Positions 35,895 to 45,412 are shown, counted from the stretch's first letter. The stretch is 64,000 nt of DNA from Lachnospiraceae bacterium (GCA_015056915.1 SVFK01000006.1:61693-125692); one strand, 5' to 3'. Made by a program: numbers and translations. The notes: generated from the letters alone by a model not told the origin.

Positions 35895-37163
35895 ATGCTG
35901 CTGATTCAAAACGGATATATAATAGATCCCCAATCAGGTCGGGAAGGATATTATGACATTCTGATTGACGGAGAAAAGATTGTACAAATTGGGACGGGGC
36001 TTACCGGCTCACATGCAGATTGCGAAGTGATTGATGCTAAGGGCATGCTGGTGGCACCGGGGCTTGTTGATGTGCATGTACATTTCAGGGAGCCGGGATT
36101 TACTCACAAAGAAGATATTTCCACAGGTGCGGCTGCGGCAGCAAAGGGCGGCTTTACTACAGTGGTATTAATGGCTAATACCAAGCCTGCGGTAGATAAT
36201 GCGGAAACGCTGGAATATGTTATAACGCGAGGCAGGGAGACAGATATTCATGTAACGACCTGCGCTAACGTAACCATGGGGATGCAGGGCAAAGAACTGA
36301 CTCCCATGAGAGAGCTGGCTGCGCAGGGAGCGGTAGGCTTTACGGATGATGGAATACCCATTCTGGACGGAGAAATGGTACGTCAGGCAATGCTGCAAGC
36401 GGTGGAATTAGATATGCCCATCAGTTTCCATGAAGAGGATGCCAGACTGATTGGAAATAACGGTATTAACAAGGGTAAGGCAAGTGAACATTTTGGAATA
36501 GAGGGTTCTCCAAGAGAGGCAGAGATTTCACTGGTAGAGCGGGATTTGGAATTGGCAATAGAGACGGGAGCCTGCATCAATGTTCAACATATCAGCTCCA
36601 AGGAGGCCGTGGACCTGGTGCGTCAGGCGAAGCGGAAGAGCGCTAAGGTTCATGCAGAGGCAACCCCTCATCACTTTACATTGACAGAGGAAGCGGCTAT
36701 TCAGTACGGTACGCTGGCGAAGATGAATCCGCCACTTCGTGAGGAAGCCGACAGACAGGCAATTATTGCCGGTTTGGTGGATGGCACCATTGATATTATT
36801 GCTACGGATCATGCACCGCACACGGCGGAAGAGAAGGCAAAGCCGATTACAGAGGCTCCCAGTGGTATCACCGGTCTGGAGACTGCATTATCTCTGGGAA
36901 TTACCAAGCTGGTACAGGAAGGGCATCTCACCATAAAGCAGCTGCTTGAGAAAATGAGCACCAATCCGGCCCGAATGTACCATCTGGATGCCGGTTATCT
37001 GGCAGAGGGCGGTCCGGCAGATTTGATTGTCGTGGATACACAGGCCACATTTATTCCCCGTGAGTATGCATCCAAGGCAACCAACACACCTTTTACAGGC
37101 TGGGAGCTGACCGGCGAAGTGGTAAAGACGATTTGTGCAGGTAAGGTGGTCTATCAAAAATAA
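35895..37163 (+). CDS. pyrC: Dihydroorotase
   Basis: 422 residues. The metal site DVHVHFREPG (Asp59, His61, His63) is followed by TVVLMANTKPAVDN, NVQHISSKEAVDL, HAEATPHHFTLT and IATDHAPHTAEEK, typical of type I dihydroorotase. It closes carbamoyl-aspartate to dihydroorotate in pyrimidine synthesis. First gene of pyrC-pyrK-pyrD; pyrK follows after 30 bases. I see no PyrR-type attenuator in front. Confidence 0.95.
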   Translation: MLLIQNGYIIDPQSGREGYYDILIDGEKIVQIGTGLTGSHADCEVIDAKGMLVAPGLVDVHVHFREPGFTHKEDISTGAAAAAKGGFTTVVLMANTKPAVDNAETLEYVITRGRETDIHVTTCANVTMGMQGKELTPMRELAAQGAVGFTDDGIPILDGEMVRQAMLQAVELDMPISFHEEDARLIGNNGINKGKASEHFGIEGSPREAEISLVERDLELAIETGACINVQHISSKEAVDLVRQAKRKSAKVHAEATPHHFTLTEEAAIQYGTLAKMNPPLREEADRQAIIAGLVDGTIDIIATDHAPHTAEEKAKPITEAPSGITGLETALSLGITKLVQEGHLTIKQLLEKMSTNPARMYHLDAGYLAEGGPADLIVVDTQATFIPREYASKATNTPFTGWELTGEVVKTICAGKVVYQK

Positions 37164-37193
37164 AATAGTAAAATTTACGAAAGGATATATTGT

Positions 37194-37964
37194 ATGAAAC
37201 AAAAGCAAAATGCAACAGTGCTTTCTCAGAGAGAAGCAGCACCTCAGATTTTTGATATGTGGATAAGGACAAGCCTTGCAGAGCAGGCAAAGCCGGGTCA
37301 GTTTATCTGCATCTACCCAAAGGATAAGAGTACTCTGTTGCCCAGACCTATCAGTATTTGTGAGGTCAATGAGGACAAGACTGCTTTGCGAGTGGTATAT
37401 CGTATTGCAGGACAGGGAACTGCGGAATTTTCCTCCTATAAGGCGGGGGATGAAGTTGCCGTATTAGGTACTTTGGGTAATGGTTTTCCTCTGGAGGAGG
37501 GAAAGGACAAAAAGGTATTCCTGATAGGTGGTGGTATCGGTATTCCGCCTATGCTGCAGCTGGCAAAGGAGCTTACAGCCGACAAACAGGTGATTGTGGG
37601 ATATCGTGACGATAAGCTGTTTTTGAAGGAAGACTTAGAGCAATACAGTAAGGTATATATTGCCACTGAGGACGGCAGTGTAGGCACCAAAGGAAATGTT
37701 TGCGATGCCATTGCTGCCAATGCACTGGAGGCAGATGTGATTTTTGCCTGTGGTCCAATGCCCATGCTTCGCGCTATTAAGAGATTGGCTGCCGAGCGTC
37801 AGATAAAGGCTTATATTTCCTTGGAGGAGCATATGGCCTGCGGTGTGGGTGCATGCTTAGGTTGTGTGGTAAAGACTAAAGAGGTAGACCATCATTCTCA
37901 TGTACACAATGCCCGTATTTGTACGGACGGTCCCGTATTTGAAGCTGAGGAGGTGGATATCTGA
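37194..37964 (+). CDS. pyrK: Dihydroorotate dehydrogenase electron transfer subunit
   Basis: 256 residues. FAD-binding RPISICEV, NAD-binding GGGIGIPPMLQLAKEL and the C-terminal [2Fe-2S] cluster CGVGACLGC with a later Cys in ARICTDGPVF. It passes electrons from dihydroorotate via PyrD to NAD. The stop overlaps the pyrD start by 4 bases (ATGA), so they are translationally coupled. Confidence 0.95.
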   Translation: MKQKQNATVLSQREAAPQIFDMWIRTSLAEQAKPGQFICIYPKDKSTLLPRPISICEVNEDKTALRVVYRIAGQGTAEFSSYKAGDEVAVLGTLGNGFPLEEGKDKKVFLIGGGIGIPPMLQLAKELTADKQVIVGYRDDKLFLKEDLEQYSKVYIATEDGSVGTKGNVCDAIAANALEADVIFACGPMPMLRAIKRLAAERQIKAYISLEEHMACGVGACLGCVVKTKEVDHHSHVHNARICTDGPVFEAEEVDI

Positions 37965-38872
37965 TGAATATGCAGACAACGATTGCAGGAGTAACCTTAA
38001 AGAATCCGGTAATGACCGGCTCCGGGACTTTTGGTTCCGGTATGGAATATTCTGAATTTGTAGACTTAAATCAATTAGGTGCGGTAGTGACCAAGGGCGT
38101 AGCCAATGTTCCCTGGCCAGGTAATCCCACACCCAGAGTGGCTGAGGTGTATGGCGGTATGTTGAATGCTATCGGCTTACAGAATCCCGGAATTGATGTG
38201 TTTATGGAGAGGGATATTCCCTTCTTAAAGCAATATGACACTAAGATTATTGTAAATGTATGCGGTAAAACGGTTGAAGACTACGTGGCAGTAGTGGAAA
38301 AGCTGGGAGACGAGTCGGCAGTGGCTATGCTGGAAATCAATGTATCCTGCCCGAATGTAAAAGAGGGAGCTATTGCTTTCGGACAGAAGGCAGATGCGCT
38401 TTACAATATTACGGCAGAATTGAAGAAGCATGCAAAGCAACCGATTATCATGAAGCTAAGTCCGAATGTAACGGATATTACCGAGATGGCAAGAGCTGCA
38501 GAGGCAGCAGGTGCAGATGCACTGTCCTTAATCAATACCATTACCGGCATGAAGATTGATATTCATAAGAGAAAATTCGCACTGGCCAATAAGACCGGTG
38601 GCATGAGCGGTCCTGCCATCAAGCCGGTGGCGGTACGCATGGTATATCAGGTGGCACAGGCGGTGCAGATTCCCATTATCGGAATGGGCGGTATTGCCAA
38701 TGCTGAGGATGCTATTGAATTTCTGTTGGCAGGAGCAAGTGCAGTAAGCATCGGTGCCATGAATTTTGTGAATCCCTATACTACGGTAGAGGTTGTAAAG
38801 GGCATTGAAGATTATATGAAACGTTATCAGATTGAGAATTTAAGCGAGCTGATTGGAGCTGTGCAGGAATAA
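37964..38872 (+). CDS. pyrD: Dihydroorotate dehydrogenase, class 1B
   Basis: 302 residues. The class 1 signature KNPVMTGSGTFGSG and catalytic Cys129 in INVSCPNVKEG, then MGGIANAEDAIEFLLAGASAVSIG. The Cys base and the coupled pyrK mark the NAD-linked PyrDB type. It oxidises dihydroorotate to orotate. A 17-bp hairpin terminator starts 11 bases after the stop. Confidence 0.96.
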   Translation: MNMQTTIAGVTLKNPVMTGSGTFGSGMEYSEFVDLNQLGAVVTKGVANVPWPGNPTPRVAEVYGGMLNAIGLQNPGIDVFMERDIPFLKQYDTKIIVNVCGKTVEDYVAVVEKLGDESAVAMLEINVSCPNVKEGAIAFGQKADALYNITAELKKHAKQPIIMKLSPNVTDITEMARAAEAAGADALSLINTITGMKIDIHKRKFALANKTGGMSGPAIKPVAVRMVYQVAQAVQIPIIGMGGIANAEDAIEFLLAGASAVSIGAMNFVNPYTTVEVVKGIEDYMKRYQIENLSELIGAVQE

Positions 38873-38882
38873 GTCAATTCAG

Positions 38883-38926
38883 ACCTTCATATATATACTT
38901 ATACCAGTATATGTATGGAGGTTTTG
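38883..38926 (+). terminator. pyr operon terminator that also holds the next gene's SD
   Basis: ACCTTCATATATATACT (38883-38899) pairs over 17 positions with AGTATATGTATGGAGGT (38906-38922), followed by TTTTG. The GGAGG at 38917-38921 is the SD for the GTG start at 38931. Confidence 0.75.
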
Positions 38927-38930
38927 TATT

Positions 38931-40487
38931 GTGGAGCTTTTAAAAAAGAATATACATATGGATCGCATTAAGGCAGAGGCGGTCAGTCAGATAACACTGG
39001 AGGACGATTTGAATATTCCGGAAAATAAGCCGGATGTAGATACCATAAATTTAGAAAAAGGCGAAATCATTATTGAAGAGGTAAAAGCAGGCACAGATGC
39101 AGTGAATATACGTGGTACGTTGGTATATTGCATTTTGTACCATACCATGGAACAGGGATGTAATCTGGTAGCTTTAGAGGGGCGTATTGATTTTGATGAG
39201 AAAATGAATCTGCAGGGTGTTACCCCTATGGACATGGTATCCGTGGAGGGTGAGTTAGAAGATTTGAGTGTGGGTATTATCAATTCCCGCAAGCTGAGCG
39301 TTCAATCTCTGATAACCTTGCATGCACAGGCGGATGAGCTTTATGATGTGGAAGCACCTATCGGAATTCACGGTGATGAGCAGGTGGAATATCGTAAGGT
39401 GCCCATGAATCTGGCACAGATAGGTATTAGTAAGAATGATATTTTCAGAATGAAGGAGGAAGTATCCTTACCTTCCAATTACCCCAACATGTTTCAAATT
39501 CTCTGGAGTACTATTTCTTTGGGAGATATGGAATTTAAAATGCTGGAGGAAAAAATTGCACTGCAGGGAGAGGTCCACCTTTTCTTATTGTATGAGGGGG
39601 AGGGGGAGGAACATCCCATCCGCTCCTTTGAGACTACGTTGCCAATAAATGGAATATTGGAGTGTCATGGCTGCCGTGAAGGAATGTTGCCGGATATCCG
39701 CTATTCACTGGGACAACAGGAGCTGACCATTCGTCCTGATTTTGACGGAGAAGAACGCAATCTGGGTCTCGAGCTGGTACTGGATATTGTAATCAAAATT
39801 TATGAAGAAGAACAGGTGGATATCTTGTCGGATATCTATGGAGTGACCAAGGAGGTTGAAACTGTGACTCAAAAAGCTAATTTGCGCAGGCTATTATCCA
39901 AGGTCACAGGTAAAACAAAGGTTACGGACCATGTGCGTGTGGAAAAAGGAAATTCTCCCATTTTGCAACTTCTGCACAGCGAGGGACATGTGGCTCTGGA
40001 GCATCAGAGCACCGTGGAAAACGGAATTATGTTGCAGGGAAGCTTGAGCGTTAAGGTGATGTATATTACCGGGGATGATGAGAATCCCTATGTGAGCACG
40101 CAGGCAATGATTCCTTATCAATATACCTTGGATGTACCGAATATTGCACCGGGGGATATGGGCAAGGTGCATGCAGAGGTAGAGATGCTACAGGTAAATA
40201 TGTTAGATGGGGAAGAGGTGGATGTAAAGGCAGTACTTTCTTTCTCTACTACAGTATTTCAGAATATTCCCTCGGAGCTTATCAATGAAGTAAAAATAAC
40301 AGATATTGACAGCTCTAAACTAAGCAGCCTTCCCGGTATGGTGATTTATATGGTGAGAGAGGGAGACAATCTGTGGAATATCGGCAAGAAATATTATGTG
40401 CCCGTGGATACGCTGAGAGAGTTAAATGGTCTTGGCAATGACGAATTAAAAATAGGACAGAAGCTACTTATCGTGAAGGAGAGCTGA
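38931..40487 (+). CDS. SPOCS (DUF3794) and LysM domain protein
   Basis: 518 residues from GTG 38931, set by GGAGG nine bases upstream. Two or three DUF3794/SPOCS segments (about 30-150, 170-290 and 340-450), each with the LEGRIDFDEK/VEGELEDL style strands, then a C-terminal LysM (MVREGDNLWNIGKKYYVPVDTLRELNGL) from about 470. Homologues such as SafA- and SpoVID-like proteins bind peptidoglycan or coat layers during spore morphogenesis; this is family knowledge. Its SD lies inside the upstream hairpin. Confidence 0.9.
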   Translation: MELLKKNIHMDRIKAEAVSQITLEDDLNIPENKPDVDTINLEKGEIIIEEVKAGTDAVNIRGTLVYCILYHTMEQGCNLVALEGRIDFDEKMNLQGVTPMDMVSVEGELEDLSVGIINSRKLSVQSLITLHAQADELYDVEAPIGIHGDEQVEYRKVPMNLAQIGISKNDIFRMKEEVSLPSNYPNMFQILWSTISLGDMEFKMLEEKIALQGEVHLFLLYEGEGEEHPIRSFETTLPINGILECHGCREGMLPDIRYSLGQQELTIRPDFDGEERNLGLELVLDIVIKIYEEEQVDILSDIYGVTKEVETVTQKANLRRLLSKVTGKTKVTDHVRVEKGNSPILQLLHSEGHVALEHQSTVENGIMLQGSLSVKVMYITGDDENPYVSTQAMIPYQYTLDVPNIAPGDMGKVHAEVEMLQVNMLDGEEVDVKAVLSFSTTVFQNIPSELINEVKITDIDSSKLSSLPGMVIYMVREGDNLWNIGKKYYVPVDTLRELNGLGNDELKIGQKLLIVKES

Positions 40488-40552
40488 TTAAGAGCAGAGA
40501 AGTTGATGCAGGTGCAGGAATGCTATCATAAGGACAGGATGCAGAATCATAA

Positions 40553-40588
40553 AAAGACAGATGAGGTATGATCCCCATCTGTCTTCTT
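40553..40588. terminator. Bidirectional terminator
   Basis: AGACAGATG (40555-40563) pairs with CATCTGTCT (40576-40584). A tract on the left (AAAAA) and T/C tract on the right serve the SPOCS gene and the convergent gene at 40599. Confidence 0.75.
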
Positions 40589-40598
40589 GCATTTCAAA

Positions 40599-41210
40599 TT
40601 ATTCTGTGGTCAAGCCTGCTTCAGCAGCTAACTCATCAAACTTCTTCATAACAGCATCATAGGTCTGCTGAGAAATCTCAGGAAGCTTGCCACCCCAGGT
40701 TTCTTCAGCCTGCGCATATCCCTTCTTGAAGGCCTCACGCATTTCCTCGATTTTGTCAGGGTCACCACCGGTCAGTGCGGTTGCAAACTGAATAATACGA
40801 TCAGAGGTCTGATTGACACCCCAATAGCCGTCTTCAGCAATATCAGCCTGTGCCTGTGCTTTCGTAGCCGGATCAACTGTGTAATCTCCGGATCTCAAAA
40901 ATGACCAAATGTCAGTGGCATTGCCATAAGTGGTAGCCTGCTTGCTCATCAGCTGCTGTACCAGCGAACGAAGCTGCTGAGTTCTTGCATCGGCATCTGC
41001 CTTTAATTTGTTGATTAAGTTAATATCAGGAGTGTAAGTCTTTTTGGCAGAAGCAGTTGCCGCTTCCTTGGAAGGCTCGTAAACCACTCCGGTATCATTT
41101 GCTGTCTTGACAGCAGTATCCTCGGCAGATGTTTTTTCCTTTACTGCGCTTGAGGAAGTGTAGCTGTAGGCGGAAGCCGCCTGTGTTGATGTAACTCCGT
41201 TTACATTCAT
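40599..41210 (-). CDS. Conserved hypothetical protein with ALTGGDP/WGGKLPEIS motif
   Basis: 203 residues from ATG at 41210 (SD AGAGGG). The N-terminal half is Ser/Thr/Ala-rich and low complexity. The C-terminal half is helical, with DRIIQFATALTGGDPDKIEE and WGGKLPEISQQTYDAVMKKFDELA. No signal peptide or helix anchor. I recall related proteins in flagellated Lachnospiraceae, unverified. A sigma-28-like promoter lies upstream, so it may belong to the motility regulon. Function unknown. Confidence 0.7.
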   Translation of the reverse strand: MNVNGVTSTQAASAYSYTSSSAVKEKTSAEDTAVKTANDTGVVYEPSKEAATASAKKTYTPDINLINKLKADADARTQQLRSLVQQLMSKQATTYGNATDIWSFLRSGDYTVDPATKAQAQADIAEDGYWGVNQTSDRIIQFATALTGGDPDKIEEMREAFKKGYAQAEETWGGKLPEISQQTYDAVMKKFDELAAEAGLTTE

Positions 41211-41285
41211 ATTATCCCTCTTTTCTGACGTATTCACGTCCTCTCTACCCTAAAAAAGGGCACATCATCCTTGACTGTATCATAT

Positions 41286-41313
41286 ATATCGGTTATTTAA
41301 GGAAATTACTTTA
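41286..41313 (-). promoter_or_regulatory. Sigma-28-like promoter
   Basis: On the minus strand TAAA (41310-41313), 16-base gap, ACCGATAT (41286-41293), against consensus TAAA-N15-GCCGATAA. Six of eight -10 bases match. Confidence 0.4.
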
Positions 41314-41405
41314 GATTAATTATTTTATATTTATATTTACAATGTAGCATATTTGTGTTTGCAGTGCAAGAGAGGAGAAGAGACAGGTGAATTTGGAGAA
41401 GAACA

Positions 41406-41434
41406 TTGACGAAACCAGAAGGATTGTATATAAT
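41406..41434 (+). promoter_or_regulatory. Promoter for ispE
   Basis: TTGACG (41406-41411), 17-bp spacer, TATAAT (41429-41434). Leader about 75 bases. The 308 bases between the minus-strand gene and ispE hold only this and the sigma-28-like site. Confidence 0.8.
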
Positions 41435-41517
41435 TAAGTACAATCCATGTATACAAAATACATTAATATACATAATGTTATTCATAATCTGTAACAGATT
41501 GTAGAGAGGTGTTCAGA

Positions 41518-42375
41518 ATGGGCAAATTAGAAATTAAGGCATATGCCAAGATTAACTTGGGTCTCGACGTGGTAAGGCGTTTGGAAAACGGTTATCATGA
41601 GGTGAAAATGGTGATGCAGACGGTGGGCATCTATGACGTTTTGACCTTCGAACAAACGTCAGGCGGAATCGTGATTAGCACAGATTCGGGAGAATTGCCC
41701 ACGGATGAAAATAATTTGATTTATAAGGCAGCTCGATTGATGATAGAACGCTATAATATCGGCGGCGGTGTGCGTATTCATCTGGAGAAGCATATTCCTA
41801 TTGCAGCGGGGATGGCCGGAGGAAGTACAGATGCAGCAGCTACGCTAAAGGGCATGAATGAGTTGTATCAATTAGGTTGTACGCAGCAGGAATTAATGGA
41901 AATTGGTGTCACAATCGGTGCGGATGTGCCCTATTGTGTCATGGGAGGAACAGCTCTTGCAGAGGGAATTGGTGAAAAGCTGACTGCGCTTGCGCCGGCG
42001 CCGGACTGTTACCTGCTGGTAGCAAAGCCCGATATCAATGTTTCCACCAAATATGTCTATGAACATCTGGATGCTGAGGGAGTGAAGCATCACCCGGACA
42101 TTGACGGTATGGTGGCTGCTATTGAAGCGGGAAGCCTGCATGGTGTGTTGGAGCGCATGGAAAATGTATTAGAGACCGTAACGATACCGGCGCATCCTAT
42201 TATTGAGCAGATTAAACATCGCATGGAGGAGCTGGGAGCTTTAAACAGTCTTATGAGTGGCAGCGGTCCTACGGTATTTGGTGTTTTTGATGAGAGAGAA
42301 AAAGCGCAGGAAGCGTATGAAGTGATAGGTAAGGAGCGATTGGCAAAGCAACTGTTTGTGACACAATTCTGTTAA
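41518..42375 (+). CDS. ispE: 4-diphosphocytidyl-2-C-methyl-D-erythritol kinase
   Basis: 285 residues from ATG 41518 (SD GAGAGG). GHMP kinase motifs: AYAKINLGLDV at the start, PIAAGMAGGSTDAAATL in the ATP loop, and LMSGSGPTVFGVF near the C-terminus. It phosphorylates CDP-methylerythritol in the MEP isoprenoid route. The GntR gene follows 58 bases downstream. Confidence 0.96.
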   Translation: MGKLEIKAYAKINLGLDVVRRLENGYHEVKMVMQTVGIYDVLTFEQTSGGIVISTDSGELPTDENNLIYKAARLMIERYNIGGGVRIHLEKHIPIAAGMAGGSTDAAATLKGMNELYQLGCTQQELMEIGVTIGADVPYCVMGGTALAEGIGEKLTALAPAPDCYLLVAKPDINVSTKYVYEHLDAEGVKHHPDIDGMVAAIEAGSLHGVLERMENVLETVTIPAHPIIEQIKHRMEELGALNSLMSGSGPTVFGVFDEREKAQEAYEVIGKERLAKQLFVTQFC

Positions 42376-42433
42376 GCAGACAAAGGGCTTGTGGGGTAAA
42401 AGGTGTACAAAAGGTACGCGGAACGGAGGAAAC

Positions 42434-43117
42434 ATGCAGGATAGTTTTCAAGTGAAAATGGATGAATTTTTACCGTTGAGAGATGTGGTATTTAATACCT
42501 TAAGACAGGCAATTCTTACCGGAGATTTGAAACCCGGTGAACGTCTGATGGAGATTCACCTGGCCAATAAATTGGGAGTAAGCCGTACCCCCATCAGAGA
42601 GGCTATACGCAAGCTGGAGTTGGAGGGCTTGGTAACCATGATTCCCAGAAGAGGTGCGGAGGTTGCCCAGATTACCGAAAAGAGCATGAATGATGTGTTG
42701 GAGGTAAGACGTGCCATGGATGCCTTGTGTGTTGAGCTTGCCTGTGAGCGTATTTCTGAGGAGGAGCTGGATAAGCTGAAACTGGCCTGCGAGGGCTTTG
42801 AACAGGCGGTAAAGACAAAGGACGCCAAGAAAATTGCACAGGCAGATGTAGCGTTACATGACATTATTGTGCAGGCAACCGGTAATCAGCGTTTGATTCA
42901 GTTGGTAAATAATCTTTCGGAGCAGATGTACCGCTATCGTTTTGAATATATTAAGGATTTCAGTCAACACGACAGATTGGTGGAGGAGCATAAGATTATC
43001 TACGAAAGTATGGTAAGGAAGGATAAGGATACGGCTTCTCAGGCTGCCAAAACTCATATTGATAACCAGAAAAGAGCAATTATTAAGCAGATACGTCTGG
43101 AACGTGAGAAGCGTTAG
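42434..43117 (+). CDS. GntR family (FCD/FadR-type) regulator
   Basis: 227 residues from ATG 42434 (GGAGG 6 bases upstream). Winged HTH at about 15-75 (LRQAILTGDLKPGERL, LANKLGVSRTPIREAIRKLELEGLV), then an all-helical FCD domain with the putative metal residues in QADVALHDIIVQATGN. A repressor responding to an organic acid, by family. Target unknown. It may be co-transcribed with ispE, the usual neighbour in Lachnospiraceae (recollection). Confidence 0.94.
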   Translation: MQDSFQVKMDEFLPLRDVVFNTLRQAILTGDLKPGERLMEIHLANKLGVSRTPIREAIRKLELEGLVTMIPRRGAEVAQITEKSMNDVLEVRRAMDALCVELACERISEEELDKLKLACEGFEQAVKTKDAKKIAQADVALHDIIVQATGNQRLIQLVNNLSEQMYRYRFEYIKDFSQHDRLVEEHKIIYESMVRKDKDTASQAAKTHIDNQKRAIIKQIRLEREKR

Positions 43118-43199
43118 CAAAAGAGTATATTTGGAAAAAATTGGGCAATAATCTATTCAGAGGACATTAAAAATAGCTGTCCCGGAAAGAGGTTATTGC

Positions 43200-43466
43200 A
43201 TGAAAAAGAATAAATTTATTATCCCCATTCATATTATATTAAGTGTTTGTGCCGTATTTGGTTGGTGGGGATTATTGTATCCGGAGTTTACCATGACACC
43301 TTCTACCTACAACGTTGTCTATGAAGACAATGCTGCACAGGAGCAGGAGGAATGGGAAGGATGGGACTTTGATGATGAGACCTATTGGGAAATATTAGAT
43401 GAGGACTGTAGCCGGATCCGTTTTAGAAGTAGGTTTTTAGATTATTTTATCTTTTTTAGAGAATAA
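43200..43466 (+). CDS. Small single-helix membrane protein, acidic
   Basis: 88 residues. Helix near 8-27 (IIPIHIILSVCAVFGWWGLLY), then a strongly acidic outer stretch (QEQEEWEGWDFDDETYWEILDED) and a basic-aromatic tail. SD AGAGG. Ends 13 bases before murI, so probably in its transcript. No known family recognised. Confidence 0.6.
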   Translation: MKKNKFIIPIHIILSVCAVFGWWGLLYPEFTMTPSTYNVVYEDNAAQEQEEWEGWDFDDETYWEILDEDCSRIRFRSRFLDYFIFFRE

Positions 43467-43479
43467 GGGAGAGACATCC

Positions 43480-44322
43480 ATGATTCAGCAAAGTAGCAGT
43501 GTGTTGCAGAAAAATGCACCCATTGGTGTATTTGATTCCGGTGTGGGCGGATTGACCGTGGCGCGGGAGATTATGCGACAGATTCCGAATGAAAAAATTA
43601 TATATTTCGGAGATACCGCACGAGTTCCGTACGGTAGCAAGTCCAAGGAGACCGTTACACGTTTCTCCAAGCAGATACTGCGATTTTTGCAGAGCTATCA
43701 GGTCAAAACGATAGTCGTGGCGTGTAATACCGCCAGTGCATATGCGTTAGAAGAGCTGGAAAAGGAAACGGATATTCCGGTGATTGGTGTACTGAAGCCG
43801 GGGGCCAAAACGGCTGCTGAAGTAACCAAGAACGGCAGAATCGGTGTTATCGCAACGGAAGCAACTATTGGTAGTCAGATGTACTCCAAATACATAAAAG
43901 AATTAAATAAGCAGGTGACTATCTATGGAAAAGCCTGCCCCCTGTTTGTTCCCTTGGTGGAAGAGGGATTGTGGCAGGATCCGGTAACGGATGAAATCGC
44001 CAAGCGTTATCTGACCGAGCTGATAGACATTGATATTGATACATTAATATTGGGCTGTACCCATTATCCCCTGATTCGTTCTACTCTGGGCAGAATCATG
44101 GGAGATAATGTGACTTTGGTCAATCCGGCCTACGAGACAGCAAGAGAATTGAAGGAATTGCTGATATCTAAGAATCTTCTGAACGATGAGGTTCCGAAGC
44201 TGGGAGAGAATCAGTACCAGTTTTATGTCAGTGACGGTGCTGATAAATTTAAAACCTTTGCCAACTCTATTATTAAATATGGTATTTTGTCAGCAAAGAC
44301 TATCAATATTGAGCAATATTAA
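43480..44322 (+). CDS. murI: Glutamate racemase
   Basis: 280 residues. IGVFDSGVGGLTV at the start and the two catalytic cysteines, Cys82 in VACNTAS and Cys193 in GCTHYPLI, are intact. It makes D-glutamate for peptidoglycan. SD AAGGGAGAG. Followed after 37 bases by DUF1934. Confidence 0.97.
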   Translation: MIQQSSSVLQKNAPIGVFDSGVGGLTVAREIMRQIPNEKIIYFGDTARVPYGSKSKETVTRFSKQILRFLQSYQVKTIVVACNTASAYALEELEKETDIPVIGVLKPGAKTAAEVTKNGRIGVIATEATIGSQMYSKYIKELNKQVTIYGKACPLFVPLVEEGLWQDPVTDEIAKRYLTELIDIDIDTLILGCTHYPLIRSTLGRIMGDNVTLVNPAYETARELKELLISKNLLNDEVPKLGENQYQFYVSDGADKFKTFANSIIKYGILSAKTINIEQY

Positions 44323-44359
44323 TAAGCGACGGGAAATGACTGTGGCTTGAGGAACGGAT

Positions 44360-44776
44360 ATGAAACGAGAGGTAAAGCTTGCTATTTCGGGCATGCATTT
44401 TGATGCAGGAGAAGAGAATGAATTAGAGACATTTGTCCGGGCAGAGTATTTTTGTAAGAATGGAAGCCATTACGTTATCTATGAGGAGAAGCAGGAGGGG
44501 TTTGAAGAGAGCAGTAGAAATCGTATCAAATTCAAACCCGGACTGGTGGAGCTTACCAGACAGGGCATTCTGCGGACACATATGATTTTCGAAGAAAATC
44601 AGAAACACATGACGGAGTATGTGACTCCTTACGGAGAGTTATTACTGGGAATCAATACCAAAAGCATCTGCATGCAGGAGGAGGAAAACAGTATTTTGGT
44701 AACAGTGGAATATTCTCTGGAGGCAGATGGAGATTTTCTGTCAGATTGTAAGATACGGATATTAATAAAAGAATAA
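44360..44776 (+). CDS. DUF1934 (YwiB-like) protein
   Basis: 138 residues. A lipocalin-like beta-barrel pattern: VKLAISGMHFDAGEEN, HYVIYEEKQEG, NRIKFKPGLVELTRQG and VTVEYSLEADGDFLSDCKIRILI. No signal. A frequent neighbour of murI or argS in Clostridia (recollection). Function unknown. Ends at a terminator shared with the convergent gene. Confidence 0.85.
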   Translation: MKREVKLAISGMHFDAGEENELETFVRAEYFCKNGSHYVIYEEKQEGFEESSRNRIKFKPGLVELTRQGILRTHMIFEENQKHMTEYVTPYGELLLGINTKSICMQEEENSILVTVEYSLEADGDFLSDCKIRILIKE

Positions 44777-44780
44777 AAAT

Positions 44781-44818
44781 GGGTGTTGTAAAACAGTGGT
44801 TTTACAACACCCTTCGAT
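44781..44818. terminator. Terminator hairpin, repeated family copy 2
   Basis: Bases 44781-44812 are identical to 11350-11381. T/A tracts on both sides allow use by DUF1934 and by the minus-strand gene ending at 44830. Confidence 0.85.
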
Positions 44819-44829
44819 TTTATAATGGT

Positions 44830-45306
44830 TTATTTGATTGGCTTGGCGCCGGCTTTTTCCTGTGCCATTTCAAGAGTTCTCTTAAAGAAGCCTTTCTTCT
44901 TTACGGGTTTAGCTTCAGTCTTGCCGTGGAGACCTTTTACATCCAACACATAGATACCGCTTACTACCGCTTTAACCTCTTTCTTAACAGGGATGGATTC
45001 AAAGATTTTCTCATCGCTGATAAGAGACATAATCTGAGGACCAACCTTAGCCTTAATGATAGGCATTTTAGTACCACGCATCATTTTTGGGGTCTGGTCA
45101 ATTACCATCTGCGGTAAACCGGAATCCTTTATCTTGATACGCTTTTTATCAATAATCAGCATGGAAACCGTCTGCTTGTTGGCTTCCAATACTTCCTGCT
45201 GTTCAGCCTGCTTTTTCTGTGCTTTCTTTCCTACAAAATATAAAACAATTGCGGCAATGATCAATACCGCTAAAATGACTAATAATGTAATTGTTACCGG
45301 ACTCAT
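44830..45306 (-). CDS. Membrane-anchored hypothetical protein
   Basis: 158 residues from ATG at 45306 (SD AGGAGG); the upstream frame to 45450 has no ribosome site. Helix near 4-24 (ITLLVILAVLIIAAIVLYFVG), then a basic coiled stretch, a predicted beta region with KKRIKIKDSGLPQMV and PIIKAKVGPQIMSLIS, and a Lys-rich tail. Cytoplasmic orientation is likely. No family recognised. Divergent from cls. Confidence 0.7.
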   Translation of the reverse strand: MSPVTITLLVILAVLIIAAIVLYFVGKKAQKKQAEQQEVLEANKQTVSMLIIDKKRIKIKDSGLPQMVIDQTPKMMRGTKMPIIKAKVGPQIMSLISDEKIFESIPVKKEVKAVVSGIYVLDVKGLHGKTEAKPVKKKGFFKRTLEMAQEKAGAKPIK

Positions 45307-45412
45307 TATTCCAGAACCTCCTTCATATATTGGGCAAAATCCCATGGTGTATATTTTAACACAGATACATAGGAATAGGCAATAAAACATTTTAAGGAAA
45401 CACATACTTTTT

